Source of the DNA: Linnemannia schmuckeri
Taxonomy: Eukaryota; Mortierellomycota; Mortierellomycetes; Mortierellales; Mortierellaceae
DNA: 64,000 nucleotides
Assembly (NCBI GenBank): GCA_029449235.1
Contig: JANATG010000018.1
Coordinates: forward strand, 1 to 64,000
Direction of reading: 5' to 3'
A program made the translations under genes and the position numbers. Each line of letters starts with the position of its first letter. Within the stretch, counting starts at the first letter, position 1. Under the pieces are notes generated by a model, which worked only from the letters and a program-made list of their open reading frames with translations, made no database searches and had not been told where the DNA came from. Shown one piece after another: positions 9,160-19,299 of this stretch.

Positions 9160-9257
9160 TGCAACGATTGGACCCCCGATTACCTTAATTAGATAAATAG
9201 ACAACTATTACCAAAATACAAAGACATCTCTTCCTTCCACTCCTTACAAAAGTTGCA
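9160..9257 (+). repeat. 5' LTR, family A copy 2
   Basis: 98 bp, TGCAACGATTGG to AAAGTTGCA. No difference from the other three family A LTRs was found by eye. Confidence 0.92.
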
Positions 9258-9448
9258 TGGTAGCAAAGGTTCACAATTCCACCAACAAGACCCCAGAACA
9301 CTCAGCACAACCCCCAGAACACCCAGCACAAACCCCAGACTCCTCCAGCTCCCCAGAAACCTCACCTAGCACCTCCTCCATCCCCTCACCCTGTCTTCCA
9401 CCCATTAACACGTATTTTATCACTGACTTTTTATCGGAACTCACCATC

Positions 9449-10441
9449 ATGACCGACGACAACCTCGCCACCATCATTGAACTTGACACAACCTCCAAAC
9501 CCGCCAAGTACGACGGTACTCGCGATGGCTTCAAATGCCTCGCCTGGCTGAAAGAGGTGCAACGCTACTTTACCATGAAGAACGTACCCGACAGAAAACG
9601 CACCATCCATGCCGTCAACCTCCTCAACCAAACCTCTCTCCTCTGGTGGGAATCACTTAACATCGACGACACCTGCGAGTACTCCACCTTTACAACCCTG
9701 TTCAAGAAGGCATACATGCCTGATGGATTTCTCGAGCAAGTTCGCGGCCTTCTTCTCAATGCCAAGCTTACCACCAACCTGGCCGAGTACCTTACCCGCA
9801 TCCGCCTCTACATGAACATCTTGCTCGCGGAAGATCCCACTGGTCGCGTGTTTCTCGAAGCCACCGTCAGAGTTGTTTTTCTCCAAGGCTGCCCCGACGA
9901 TCTGAGACAGCTGCTTCAGACCGATCAGGTATCTAACCCCAACAACACCTTTTTTGATATGTGTTCCAAGGCTGAAGGATTTGACACCATCTATGCTTTT
10001 GGCCCCAAAGGAGCCACAAAGGGTATGTTTGCCAAGGCTATGAATAGCATGCGCTCTCACACTCCAACCACCAGCTCAAACCCAGCACCCCCAGCTTTTG
10101 ACCCAATGGCAATGGAAATCGATAACATCAGCCTCGACCCCACCACCCGCGCCCTTATGGCCTCGGTCCAGTCCCTTACCATTGCCGTCCACGCCATGAC
10201 AACCCAATTCAACAATCAACAATCCCAACCACGCCTTGCCCGCCTTACCGACGATGAAAAGAAATATCTGCAGGACAACAACGGATGCTTCAAGTGCCGT
10301 CGAATCAACGCCGGACACTACTCTTGGGACTGTGGAAAAAACCGCAACACCAACCGCTCACCCAGGGCCCAGACCGTCAATAATATTGCTAACGTGGGCA
10401 ATCTCCCAACAGACCAGTCGGGAAATGCCCCCAGCAACTAG
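9449..10441 (+). CDS. Gag polyprotein, family A copy 2
   Basis: A 330-residue Gag nearly identical to copy 1, with single differences such as Arg/Lys and Ser/Pro near the C-terminus. The start at 9449 (context ACTCACCATCATG) is chosen over the upstream in-frame ATG at 9257, which overlaps the LTR-primer-binding-site junction. It carries the retroelement Gag domain and a C-terminal zinc knuckle with C-x2-C-x6-H-x4-C spacing. It ends at TAG 10439-10441 inside the putative frameshift hairpin. Confidence 0.87.
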   Translation: MTDDNLATIIELDTTSKPAKYDGTRDGFKCLAWLKEVQRYFTMKNVPDRKRTIHAVNLLNQTSLLWWESLNIDDTCEYSTFTTLFKKAYMPDGFLEQVRGLLLNAKLTTNLAEYLTRIRLYMNILLAEDPTGRVFLEATVRVVFLQGCPDDLRQLLQTDQVSNPNNTFFDMCSKAEGFDTIYAFGPKGATKGMFAKAMNSMRSHTPTTSSNPAPPAFDPMAMEIDNISLDPTTRALMASVQSLTIAVHAMTTQFNNQQSQPRLARLTDDEKKYLQDNNGCFKCRRINAGHYSWDCGKNRNTNRSPRAQTVNNIANVGNLPTDQSGNAPSN

Positions 10442-13400
10442 GTGCAGTCCAGGACCCAGTTGCTGAAATCCCCTCTCTTTGCCCCAGTGGTGAAGGGAGT
10501 GATCACACCCCAGAGTTAAGTAGAAAAGAAAAAAATGAAATAAAGTTGCCAGATCGCTCAGTTAATAAGATTAGCAACCAAACTCAGATTACAAACTCAA
10601 ATCGTGATACTCACTCCCCCCCCACTCTGGCACCTTCACTGGACCAGACCTCAACGTTTGACTCGTCCCACCTTGTGTCTAGAACCTCAGATGGACCAGA
10701 CCTGGACCTGGATACCCCTGTTGTGTCGACCACACCGCCTACAAAGCGACAGTTGAGAAGACGGAGACAAAAGCAATTGCGTCTCTGTTCATTTTCTATC
10801 GCTGAGGCTGAGCGCCAATTGCTCACTTTTAACTGCCTTGTCAGTGGCTTCCCGGCTCGCGTGCTGATCGATGGCGGTGCTGAAGGTAATGTAATCAGCA
10901 CATCCTTTCAAAAGAAAAACAACTTGCCTCGAACCATCATCAACCCCATCCCTGTTCTTCTCCCCGACGGCTCATCTTCTATTACCAACCATACGGTCAA
11001 CATCACCATCGAACGCAAAGGATACACTGACAACCTCAACCCAATCCTGTACCCACTCAAAAAATACGACCTTATCCTGGGCAAACCATGGCTTACTCAC
11101 ATCAACCCACAAATCAACTGGCGCACCAATGCTCTCCACTTCAACCACAACAACACAGCCATCGAGTGGGACTGTACTGGATTCAAATCAAATAATATTC
11201 AAACCCGCACCGGTGGCCGCCTCCTTACCCACCTACACTTTCACACCATGGCCACCCTCCCCGGCTCCGACGTATTCTTGGCACTGGTCAAATCTTCCAA
11301 GGATCTGCAGAAGGACAAGGACAACAAAGACAAGGACGCATCAGCACCACCCAAACGCCCAGCTATGACGCCTGAGATCAGAGCCATCGTTGAAGACGAG
11401 TTTAAGGATGTGTTCCCCGATACACTCCCGAGCGGCCTTCCACCAGACCGAGGCGATGCCATGAAAATTGAGACAGACCCAACAGCCGATCCACCCTTCA
11501 AACCAGTCATTCGCCTTTCAATCGCAGAACTCGACGAACTCAGGAAGCAACTTGACGATCTACTTGCGAAAAAATTCATCAAGCCCAGCACATCACCCTA
11601 TGGCGCCCCAGTACTCTTTGTTCGGAAAAAGGATGGCACCCTGCGTATGTGTGTGGATTACCGCGGTCTGAACAGGATTACCAGGAAGAACAGACACCCT
11701 CTACCCAGAATTGACGAACTCATCGATCGTTTTCGTGGCGCCCGCTATTTTACCAAACTGGATCTACTCTCGGGATACCACCAGCAGAGGATATATAAAC
11801 CACACACCCACAAAACAGCATTTCGATGTCGTTACGGCCATTTTGAATTTAATGTCATTCCGTTCGGACTCACCAACGCACCAGCCTCATTCTCTAATAT
11901 GATGCTACGAGTACTGGATCCGGTTCTGGACAAATGGGTGGTGGTATACCTCGACGACATCCTGATCTATTCCAAAACCAAGGCCGACCATCTGAAACAC
12001 CTTCGCAGCGTCCTTGAACTTCTACGAAAACATGGACTGTACGTCAAACTCAGCAAATGCTCATTTATGCAGGAGCAGACTGAGTTCCTGGGCCATACCA
12101 TCTCCAAGAACGGGATCTCCACCTCAGCAGGTCTTGTCAAAGCTATTCGGGAATGGCCTCGCCCCACCAGTATCAAAGATGTTCAACAATTTTTGGGCCT
12201 CGCACAGTTCTACCAGACCTACATCGACAAGTTTGCCGACATTGCCCTACCCCTCTCGGAGCTTCTAGCAGGCGGAGCGACTTTTTCATGGGACAACGAC
12301 AAGGAACAGGCATTCATCACCCTCAAAGCGGCCATCAGCTCCGCCCCAGTTCTGCGTATATTCGACCCCGACTTGCCAACCACCGTCGAAACGGATGCAT
12401 CTGGATTTGCAATTGGCGCTGTTCTCTTTCAGACGGACGCGAACGGAGTATCCCGACCCGTTGCATTCACCTTACGAAAATTACAACCAGCAGAACGGAA
12501 CTACCCAACCCATGAGCAGGAGCTACTGGCAGTCGTGCACGCCCTCAGGACATGGCGATACTACCTAGACGGATCCCACTTTATTGTTTACACAGACCAT
12601 GCAACCCTTCGCCACTTTCCAACACAGCCTAAACTCACCCGCCGCCAGGCTCGATGGATGGAGCTGCTGCAGGAATACGACTTTGACTTCAAGTACAAGC
12701 GCGGAGCAGATAACACAGTCCCCGACGCCCTGTCTCGACGACCCGACCATCGTACGGAAGATCCAGTCAGCCCATCCACAGAACCAGTGGAGATTCATTC
12801 AATTGATATCCAGCTTGAACCAGGTGTGAGGCAGCGCCTGATAGAGGACTACCAGAACAGCCCCAGGCTTAGTCTCGTCTATAAAAGCTGCCTCGAGGGA
12901 AGTGTGCCCCCCGGTTATTCTTTTCACAATGGCCTTCTCTACTATGACCGCCGCGGCACCGTCGTTCTCACTATCCCTCAGAAAGCTGACATTTGCCACT
13001 CTCTTTTGCATGACTGCCACGATGCCCCCATAGCTGGCCACTTTGGGTTCAGGAAAACATATGACAAGCTGCGACGAATAGCATACTGGCCCAACATGGC
13101 AAAGGAGACCCAACTCTATGTCGACTCGTGCGAGAAGTGTCAACGCAACAAGCCAAGTCAGGAGCGACCTGCTGGACTCCTTCAACCTCTACCCATTCCC
13201 GTCAGACGCTGGGAGGTGGTGACCATGGACTTTATAACCCATCTGCCCAAGACACCTCGCAATCATGATGCCATCACCGTCTTTGTCGACAAGTTATCCA
13301 AGCATGTCCACTTTGTTCCCAGCACCACCACCGCCACCGCCCCCGACGTTGCTCGCCAGTTTTTCGACAATGTGTTCCGCCATCATGGGATGCCAACAAC

Positions 13401-14292
13401 AATCGTCTCGGATCGCGATAGCAAATTCACCAGTCATTTTTGGCAGGAGCTCCACCGGCTTATGGATGTCAAGCTTGCGATGTCAACAGCCTATCACCCA
13501 CAGACGGATGGACAGACGGAAGTTATGAACAAGACACTAGGAATCATGCTGCGCGCCTTTATCGATGAAAAGCAGACTAACTGGGACACCCTCCTCCCTG
13601 CAGCAGAATTTGCCTACAACAACTCCGTCCACCACTCAACCGGCCATTCACCTTTTTTCCTCAACACTGGACAACATCCCCGCATCCCCGCCACCCTCCT
13701 CTCCCACACTGACAGCAACGTCCCCAGCATCCATGACTATCTGGATCAGCAAGCAACGGCACTAATTTTCGCCCAGGATGCACTGCAGCGAGCTCAGGAT
13801 CATCAAAAGGAACAAGCCGACAAGAGACGACGCGACCATGACTACAAAGTTGGCGACAAGGTCCTTCTCAGTGCAGAGAACATTACCATGCCAGCCGACA
13901 GCGGACTCAGCTCGGACAAGCTCAAGCCTCGTTTTATTGGACCATTCACCCTACTGGAGCAACGATCACCAGTTACCTTCCTCATCAACTTACCCCCCTC
14001 CTACAACATCCACAATATCTTTCACGTCGATCTTTTTCGCCACTATATTGAGTCACCACTTACATTCGGCCGCCGAACACCAGCACCACCACCACCTGTC
14101 GTCGTCGAAGGCACCGAGGAATACGAGGTCGAATCCATTCTACGATACAGAAAGTACCGGCGACAGCACCAGTTCCTCGTTGCTTGGAAAGGTTACGGAC
14201 GTGAGGATCAGACATGGGAGCCAGCTGCCAACCTGGAAAATTGCCAAGACCTGGTCAACGCATTCAAAAAGGACCATGGGATCGTTTTTTAA
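10393..14292 (+). CDS. Pol polyprotein, family A copy 2 (PR-RT-RNase H-IN-chromodomain)
   Basis: An open frame of 1,299 codons, -1 relative to gag, beginning after TAA 10390-10392 and lacking an early ATG, so translation probably depends on frameshifting from gag. Domains in order: retropepsin-like protease with LIDGGAEGN (Gly in place of Ser/Thr after the catalytic Asp), reverse transcriptase (GLNRITRKNRHPLPRIDELI, VVYLDDILIYS), RNase H (TDASGFAIGAVLFQ, YTDHATL), integrase zinc domain (H and H around HDCHDAPIAGH, then CEKCQRNK), integrase core (VTMDFI, VSDRDSKFTSHFW, TDGQTEVMNK), and a C-terminal chromodomain (EEYEVESILRYR, FLVAWKGYG, TWEP). Chromodomains of this class can direct integration to marked chromatin. 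Only the protease active-site neighbour is unusual. Confidence 0.92.
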   Translation, partial: RGQSPNRPVGKCPQQLGAVQDPVAEIPSLCPSGEGSDHTPELSRKEKNEIKLPDRSVNKISNQTQITNSNRDTHSPPTLAPSLDQTSTFDSSHLVSRTSDGPDLDLDTPVVSTTPPTKRQLRRRRQKQLRLCSFSIAEAERQLLTFNCLVSGFPARVLIDGGAEGNVISTSFQKKNNLPRTIINPIPVLLPDGSSSITNHTVNITIERKGYTDNLNPILYPLKKYDLILGKPWLTHINPQINWRTNALHFNHNNTAIEWDCTGFKSNNIQTRTGGRLLTHLHFHTMATLPGSDVFLALVKSSKDLQKDKDNKDKDASAPPKRPAMTPEIRAIVEDEFKDVFPDTLPSGLPPDRGDAMKIETDPTADPPFKPVIRLSIAELDELRKQLDDLLAKKFIKPSTSPYGAPVLFVRKKDGTLRMCVDYRGLNRITRKNRHPLPRIDELIDRFRGARYFTKLDLLSGYHQQRIYKPHTHKTAFRCRYGHFEFNVIPFGLTNAPASFSNMMLRVLDPVLDKWVVVYLDDILIYSKTKADHLKHLRSVLELLRKHGLYVKLSKCSFMQEQTEFLGHTISKNGISTSAGLVKAIREWPRPTSIKDVQQFLGLAQFYQTYIDKFADIALPLSELLAGGATFSWDNDKEQAFITLKAAISSAPVLRIFDPDLPTTVETDASGFAIGAVLFQTDANGVSRPVAFTLRKLQPAERNYPTHEQELLAVVHALRTWRYYLDGSHFIVYTDHATLRHFPTQPKLTRRQARWMELLQEYDFDFKYKRGADNTVPDALSRRPDHRTEDPVSPSTEPVEIHSIDIQLEPGVRQRLIEDYQNSPRLSLVYKSCLEGSVPPGYSFHNGLLYYDRRGTVVLTIPQKADICHSLLHDCHDAPIAGHFGFRKTYDKLRRIAYWPNMAKETQLYVDSCEKCQRNKPSQERPAGLLQPLPIPVRRWEVVTMDFITHLPKTPRNHDAITVFVDKLSKHVHFVPSTTTATAPDVARQFFDNVFRHHGMPTTIVSDRDSKFTSHFWQELHRLMDVKLAMSTAYHPQTDGQTEVMNKTLGIMLRAFIDEKQTNWDTLLPAAEFAYNNSVHHSTGHSPFFLNTGQHPRIPATLLSHTDSNVPSIHDYLDQQATALIFAQDALQRAQDHQKEQADKRRRDHDYKVGDKVLLSAENITMPADSGLSSDKLKPRFIGPFTLLEQRSPVTFLINLPPSYNIHNIFHVDLFRHYIESPLTFGRRTPAPPPPVVVEGTEEYEVESILRYRKYRRQHQFLVAWKGYGREDQTWEPAANLENCQDLVNAFKKDHGIVF
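10420..10465 (+). promoter_or_regulatory. Putative -1 ribosomal frameshift signal, family A copy 2
   Basis: Identical to the copy 1 signal: heptamer G GGA AAT (10420-10426), 5-nt spacer, 11-position stem with one mismatch, 12-nt loop. Here the downstream pol is fully open, so a -1 slip would give a complete Gag-Pol. Confidence 0.7.
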
Positions 14293-14302
14293 AAGGGGAA
14301 GG

Positions 14303-14400
14303 TGCAACGATTGGACCCCCGATTACCTTAATTAGATAAATAGACAACTATTACCAAAATACAAAGACATCTCTTCCTTCCACTCCTTACAAAAGTTGCA
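14303..14400 (+). repeat. 3' LTR, family A copy 2
   Basis: 98 bp, preceded by the polypurine tract AAAAGGGGAAGG and followed by the GTAAC duplication and the 5' part of the Tc1 transposase. Confidence 0.92.
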
Positions 14401-15267
14401 GTAACCTTGGAAGTATGCTTGGGATCGTTATCGTGTTGAAAGACCAGTTCGTCCTTGGCAATGCCCCATTCATCGATAGACATCTGAAGATCCTCCTGAA
14501 GTATCTGAATGTAGAGTTGTGAATCCAGGGTCTCGTCGATTTTAGCGATAAAGCCAGGTCCTTCCCATGACATGCACGACCATACCACCACACTCCCGCC
14601 TCCAAATTTGACGGTGCCTTGAACGGAGCGCGTTGTTATTGCGCCTGGAACTTCATCCCAGACCCACTGGAGACCATCGGAGCAAATCCTGTTGATCTTG
14701 CACTCATCCGACCAGACAACACGCTTCCAGTCATCGACAGTCCACTCCTTATACTTTTTGACAAATATTTTGCGTCCTTCAATATGCTGTGGTTTGAGTG
14801 CTGGTCGCTTGACTTTTCTTTTGGCAATTAATCCTGCTTCTTTGAGTCTCCGTCGAATAGTTGCTGTTGAAACTGGGGCTGGAAGAAGCTTGTTGGCCTT
14901 GTCCTTGGCTTCTTTTGGAGTTCTAAGAGATCCTCGCATCATGTTAAGCTTGAGATACTCAACCGTTCCGGCTTGGACCTTCCTTGGGCAACCTCCTTTG
15001 TTGACTGGCATATTTTCTTTGTTGCTGGCGTGGATTTTGGAGGCCATGGATTTGGATATGTTGAGTTGTTGGGCCGTTTTTCTTGTTGAAGTTCCTGCAG
15101 CCATTAGCCTTATAGCTTTCCTAACAACGTGTTTTGGGATGGGCTTCATTTTTATTATATAGAAGGGGAAGAAGGTGAAGAAGGACAATATGTAACAAAA
15201 AAGATGGTGTAGGCATTGTATTTTTTTACAATCAACGTCCTTGATTCTAATTCCATTATTTTGAGGT

Positions 15268-15481
15268 CAAGTTCCAAAACTGCCCACATGAGATGATGCT
15301 AGAAAATAAATCATAGAAAAGTCTTTAATGTCACTATCGGTTTCATATTTGGGTATCATGTACACTGGTATAAAGAGTCTATGTACATGTAGCGCTGATG
15401 TTGTCAAAGCACTTTATTTGTTGCGGTAATAAAGATAAAAGAAAAATATTTTAAACATGTGGGCAGTTTTGGAACATAGTG
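15268..15481. repeat. Right TIR of the Tc1 element
   Basis: A 214-bp inverted partner of 8609-8822, ending GGAACATAGTG before TA. The inner motif copy is at 15271-15290. Confidence 0.88.
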
Positions 15482-15483
15482 TA

Positions 15484-17885
15484 AGACAAAAGGGGGCGGG
15501 CTTTTGAGAAACATCGCTCTGATGGAGCCGACGTCGCCGGAATAGCAAAAAAATCTCTTGCCATCCTAGCTAACTGTGGATACGACCCACAATTCTTTCT
15601 CCAGAAAACCAAAGGCGTTTCCATGACTATGGGACTTGATACAAACTCCTCCAGCTCGTCCCCCTTTGGCCTCTTTATCAATCCAAGAAGAGAAAGCTCA
15701 ATGTCGTCGTCACTGGTATCCAGAGGTGGTTGGGTGAGATCCTCGCTTGTATTGGCCGCATATTGATCCCTCCATGTACTTCGAACAGCCTTCTTGGCGT
15801 TTTTTTCATATTTAGCATCCCATTTCTGATCGGACCAATATTGAAAGCGCATTGCTGGATGAATTGCGGTTGCCACTGAATAAATGGGCGAGTTGTCGGT
15901 TGCTGCATAGTACTGGCCAAGCTTGTCATATGCTGCCTGCGCTCCACGGCATATTTCCGATAGGCGCTCCCTATTACTTTTGATGAAATTCTCAATGACC
16001 TCCATAAGACTGTTGTAGACGATAATGGTCATGGTGATTGTTGCATAGGTCCTGCTAGCGCAGACTTTGGTTGTGAGTTTATCGAAGCATTCCAGAATCT
16101 CCTTTAGGGCGCCGAGTCGTCGCCATTCCACTTCGTCAAGAATGCAGTCGGTGAGATTGTCATCCAGCAATACAGAGCAGTAGATGGCCTTGCATTCGAT
16201 TGCGCGTCCAAGCATAATATATGAGGATCCCCAGCGTGTACACACATCAAGCAGAGGAGAAAGACCCTGCCTTCTGTCTGGAGTTGCCGTGAGCGTCTTG
16301 AACTTTTCGAGGCGAGATAAAGATCGTCTATAATTCAAGAAAAAAAATTAATAAGAGTTGAGCACATGTAGTAGCTGGAAATACATAATAGACCAGAAGA
16401 TCGTATTAAAGGACGTTCATCAGTTTCTATACAGCAAAGCATACCTGATTTTGATAATGCCCTTTCTCAACTTTTGAAGAGCAAGCGTAGTAGATAAGTT
16501 GTTATCCACTGGCTCATCGGTGGCTTCTTCATCTTCCTCCGTCACAATACTTGTACAAACAAACCCCTCTGTATCATCATCGTCTTCCACATCCATAAAT
16601 TCCGCATCACTTGGTGCCTCTGCTCCCAGACCTCCTTTACCGAGCATAGCCTGTACAGCAAGGTTCATAACATGCGCAAGACAAGGGACATGCTGCTTGG
16701 ATGCTTTAAATGGTCTCCTATAAAGTATTGCAGATACATATATAACAGATAAGGATTAAAACGTTCTACAAATGATAGCAAAGGCTGCAAAGGTATATTA
16801 TTGTTAGATCCTTTTTTGTATGCTTACCACTCATTAGGGCGCTCGCGTGTATATGCCTCAAAGTCCGCTGTTAGTTTAAGGACATTAGAGCCGCTGTCGC
16901 TGGTGATCGACATAACCTTCTGCTGCAACTTAAAGCGCTCCACAACCTTGATAAACGCCTGCATTAGCGCCTCGCCCGTGTGCGAACCTTTTAGATGTTC
17001 AAAGCCCAGGGTAACATCATGCTGAACCCAGTTGTCATCGATCCAATGAGCAGTAACAGCAAGAAATGACGATTGGAAGGGACTTGTCCAGCCATCTAAG
17101 GTGAAAGCAACCATAGGTACTGTTGCAAGTTCGTTACGAATAAGCTCCTCATGCTCCTCATACAATTTCGATACCTGCATTGAAAAATGGCCATATTGTT
17201 ATGGTCATTTAATAAAGAAACAATTATATTATTAATAAAACATGCATTTGATTTAATTGGTTGCCCTATTTTCCATCTTACATGTAAGTGACGTACCCTT
17301 CTGGCAATTGTATCATTAGACGGTAATTTTAAGTCGTCTGTAGAGGGCGCCGCATGTGCAAGTTCGAGTAGCTCCTTTAGCAAAGGCGACTGGACAAAGG
17401 TATAAGGTAGCTTGTGTCGGACAAGGACTTTACAGATATGCCGTTCAAGCGCGTCTGGTGAAAAATGAGCTGAGGATCGCTTTCCATTGTTTGCCAGAGC
17501 ATGATCGATAGACCCTGTTCGACCTACATCTGGATTGAGTCTGTGATCGTTCATGAGGTGATTCCTGATGTTGGTGGTTGAGCCCTTGATCGATACCCAT
17601 CCATTTTTTTGTGGGCAGCCTGGGACTGTACAGTAGATTCTGACAATACCATCAGCATCGGTTTGCTTTACGGCCCAGCGCCAAACCCAACTGACCTCCT
17701 TGTTCGATTTTGTACTTGTTGGTGAGAGTGCTGGAGATGGAAGATCGAGTGTGGAGACTGAACCAAAACTCTGTTGTTCTAGTGTAAAGCTTTGTCGATC
17801 GACAGCCTCATTCTCCTCATCTGTCGCCCTCGAGGCCTACAGTTTTGTAAAAAAAAATGGTTGTAAAATATCAAGATTAAGTTAA
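15484..17885 (-). pseudogene. hAT-family transposase with BED zinc finger, C-terminus cut by Tc1
   Basis: Read on the minus strand. A BED finger is encoded at about 17550-17700 (W-V-W-R-W, then C-x4-C and H-x4-H around YCTVPGCPQ and NHLMNDH). A catalytic-core segment lies at about 16824-17180 (FTLDGWTSPFQSSFLAVTAHW, TSDSGSNV), a linker with NLAVQAML at about 16660, and a C-terminal part at 15484-16338 ending in the hAT dimerization motif (FFAIPATSAPSERCFSKA). Frame changes between these blocks at about 17185-17290, 16725-16825 and 16340-16435 look like introns. The Tc1 insertion at 15482 removes the last residues; only 12 nt of the original gene (8595-8606) survive on the far side. It is probably an inactive remnant. 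Confidence 0.8.
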
Positions 17886-18925
17886 TTAGCGTTTGGCTAC
17901 AGAAAAGACTTGGTGATCAAGACCAGTTAGGCGGTTTACATTACAGAATGTAGCAAGGTATCCAATGATTGAGCCATATCCTTGCAAGCAACAAAAGGAA
18001 GGGATATTAGAAAAGGAGAAGCAGAAACGTGGGTTTATGTACAAGTGAGAAACGGGAAAAGAAGGCAGAGTAAAAGAAAAAGAGAAAGAGAAGGCAAGAG
18101 GGGAAAAAAAAAAGAAGGCAAGAAGAGGAAAAAAAAGGGGGGGATGAGGAGGGAAAAAAAGAGAAGGCAAAAGGGGGGGAAAAAGAGAGTGCAAGAGGAC
18201 AAAAAAAATAGCCAAGAGGGGGGGAAAAAAAGGCAAAAGGAAAAAAAAAAAAAAAGAGGGAAAAAAAGAAAACAAGAGGGAGAGGAGGTGTTAAAAGAGA
18301 GGGATCTTTATTACATACTGCAGAGGGTATAACATGATTAACGCAGCCCACTCTGGTGGTGACTTGCTTACTCAGGTGGAGCCATTACCACGTGATACAC
18401 TTTTTCGTCGAAAAAAGGGGTTATCAGAAAATAAACCAATGTCCGCAACAGCGGAGAGTGTTGCGAACCTGGGCTTAGATTTCTCATCCAGCAAGAAAGA
18501 AACATTTGGGCTTAGTTGTTTAGTGTTCTCCGTTTCTACATTCATGCTACTATTCCTGCTGTGTGTTAAAACATTTATTTATTCCTTGCTATCTTGACAT
18601 GCTATTCTGTTTATATCTGTTCAGGCCCTTTTCTTTTACCTTGACGTGTTTAACCTTACATTTATTTACACTTCTTGATATTCATCTTTCTTCTTGTCCC
18701 TGTATTCTTCTCGTCTTGCTTTTGTTCTTGTTCTTGTCTTGCCAAAATGTAAAAATAATCTCTCTTTCCCTCTTTCTTCATTTTGCAATAAAACATTCTA
18801 TACACCCTCTTTTTTGTTTTCTCTTTTCTTTGCCTTCTCGTACTCTTACTCTTACTCATCATCAGCCCAGAGCCTGGCAGGGGTTCTTGAAAGTAAAGAA
18901 AATGTTAATGTTCAGAAGATAAAAA
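17886..18925. other. Low-complexity intervening DNA, no gene seen
   Basis: Between about 18055 and 18300 the plus strand is almost pure purine (A runs broken by GGG, GAG and GGCAAG). Between 18550 and 18850 it is T/C-rich. Open frames here encode only Lys/Arg/Glu-rich or Phe/Leu-rich low-complexity products, so no gene is called. It may include hAT 5' flank or UTR. Confidence 0.7.
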
Positions 18926-19107
18926 TCGAGTCGAATCGAATCGAATCGAATCGAATAGAGGTCGAATCGAATCGAGGTCGAATCAAACTGAAGTCGAATC
19001 GAATCGAATTCGAATCAAATGAAAGTCGAATCGAATCGAAGTCGAATCGAATCGATATAAGCCACATTCGACTTTCATTCGATTCGAATTCGATTCGATT
19101 CGACTGT
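18926..19107. repeat. TCGAA-rich array with internal inverted repeat
   Basis: Tandem GTCGAATCGAATCGAA-type units with small variations. A 39-nt stretch at about 18983-19021 and onward recurs inverted at about 19069-19107 with roughly one mismatch. The intervening ATATAAGCCAC marks the turn. It looks like a fold-back microsatellite; no function is evident. Confidence 0.75.
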
Positions 19108-19299
19108 TGAGAATCACTACCTGTAACTATGCCCCTGAGCAGATCAAAACTGTTACTCAGTCGCTGGATATTCCTACCCAAGAAACAGACCACTATGAGA
19201 TAGAGAAAGTCCTCAGTCACCGACTCAGCGACAAGGGGGAGATGCTGTACAAAGTACAATGGAAGGGTTATCCTGAGTCAGAGAATTCGGAAATTCCCT
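19108..19299 (+). pseudogene. Chromovirus fragment: integrase C-terminus and chromodomain start
   Basis: The frame reads through HYEIEKVLSHRLSDKGEMLY and KVQWKGYPESENS, the first two-thirds of a Ty3 chromodomain. The aromatic TWEP segment that should follow is missing because a TIR element starts at 19300. The sequence differs from family A (EVESILRYRKY), so it comes from a different chromovirus. Confidence 0.75.

Larger units (their letters stand above)
9160..14400 (+). mobile_element. Ty3 chromovirus family A, copy 2 (intact coding capacity)
   Basis: A 5,241-bp full-length element with identical-looking 98-bp LTRs (9160-9257 and 14303-14400) and a 5-bp target duplication GTAAC (9155-9159 and 14401-14405). 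The primer binding site follows at 9258. Gag (9449-10441) and a long open pol (10393-14292) are both uninterrupted, so this copy may be autonomous. It lies in the Tc1 transposase gene, on the strand opposite to it. Confidence 0.94.
8872..15149 (-). pseudogene. Tc1-family DDE transposase, split by a retrotransposon
   Basis: Translated from ATG at 15149 down to the insertion at 14401, then continuing from 9154 to TAG at 8872-8874. Joined with one copy of GTAAC, the frame is continuous and about 343 residues, typical of Tc1. An N-terminal helix-turn-helix pair (KTAQQLNISKSMASK; a second HTH with TIRRRLKEAG) would bind the TIR. Catalytic residues are D in VVWSDECK, D in FQHDNDPKH, and E in SPDLNPIEHMW, matching the DD34E class. 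No other lesion is seen, so the element was probably active until the retrotransposon entered. Confidence 0.88.
8609..15481 (-). mobile_element. Tc1/mariner element with 214-bp TIRs, split by family A copy 2
   Basis: Termini CACTATGTTCC... and ...GGAACATAGTG are flanked by TA (8607-8608 and 15482-15483), the Tc1/mariner target. TIRs are 8609-8822 and 15268-15481, 214 bp each and nearly identical. Each TIR carries the 20-nt motif GTTCCAAAACTGCCCACATG at its outer end and the reverse complement of that motif at its inner end. Without the nested retrotransposon the element is about 1.63 kb, a normal Tc1 size. It inserted into the 3' coding end of a hAT transposase gene. Confidence 0.9.

Noticed and set aside
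17982..18332. A Lys/Arg/Glu-rich open frame
   Set aside because: It follows from a purine-only tract; no domain and no conserved start or stop context.
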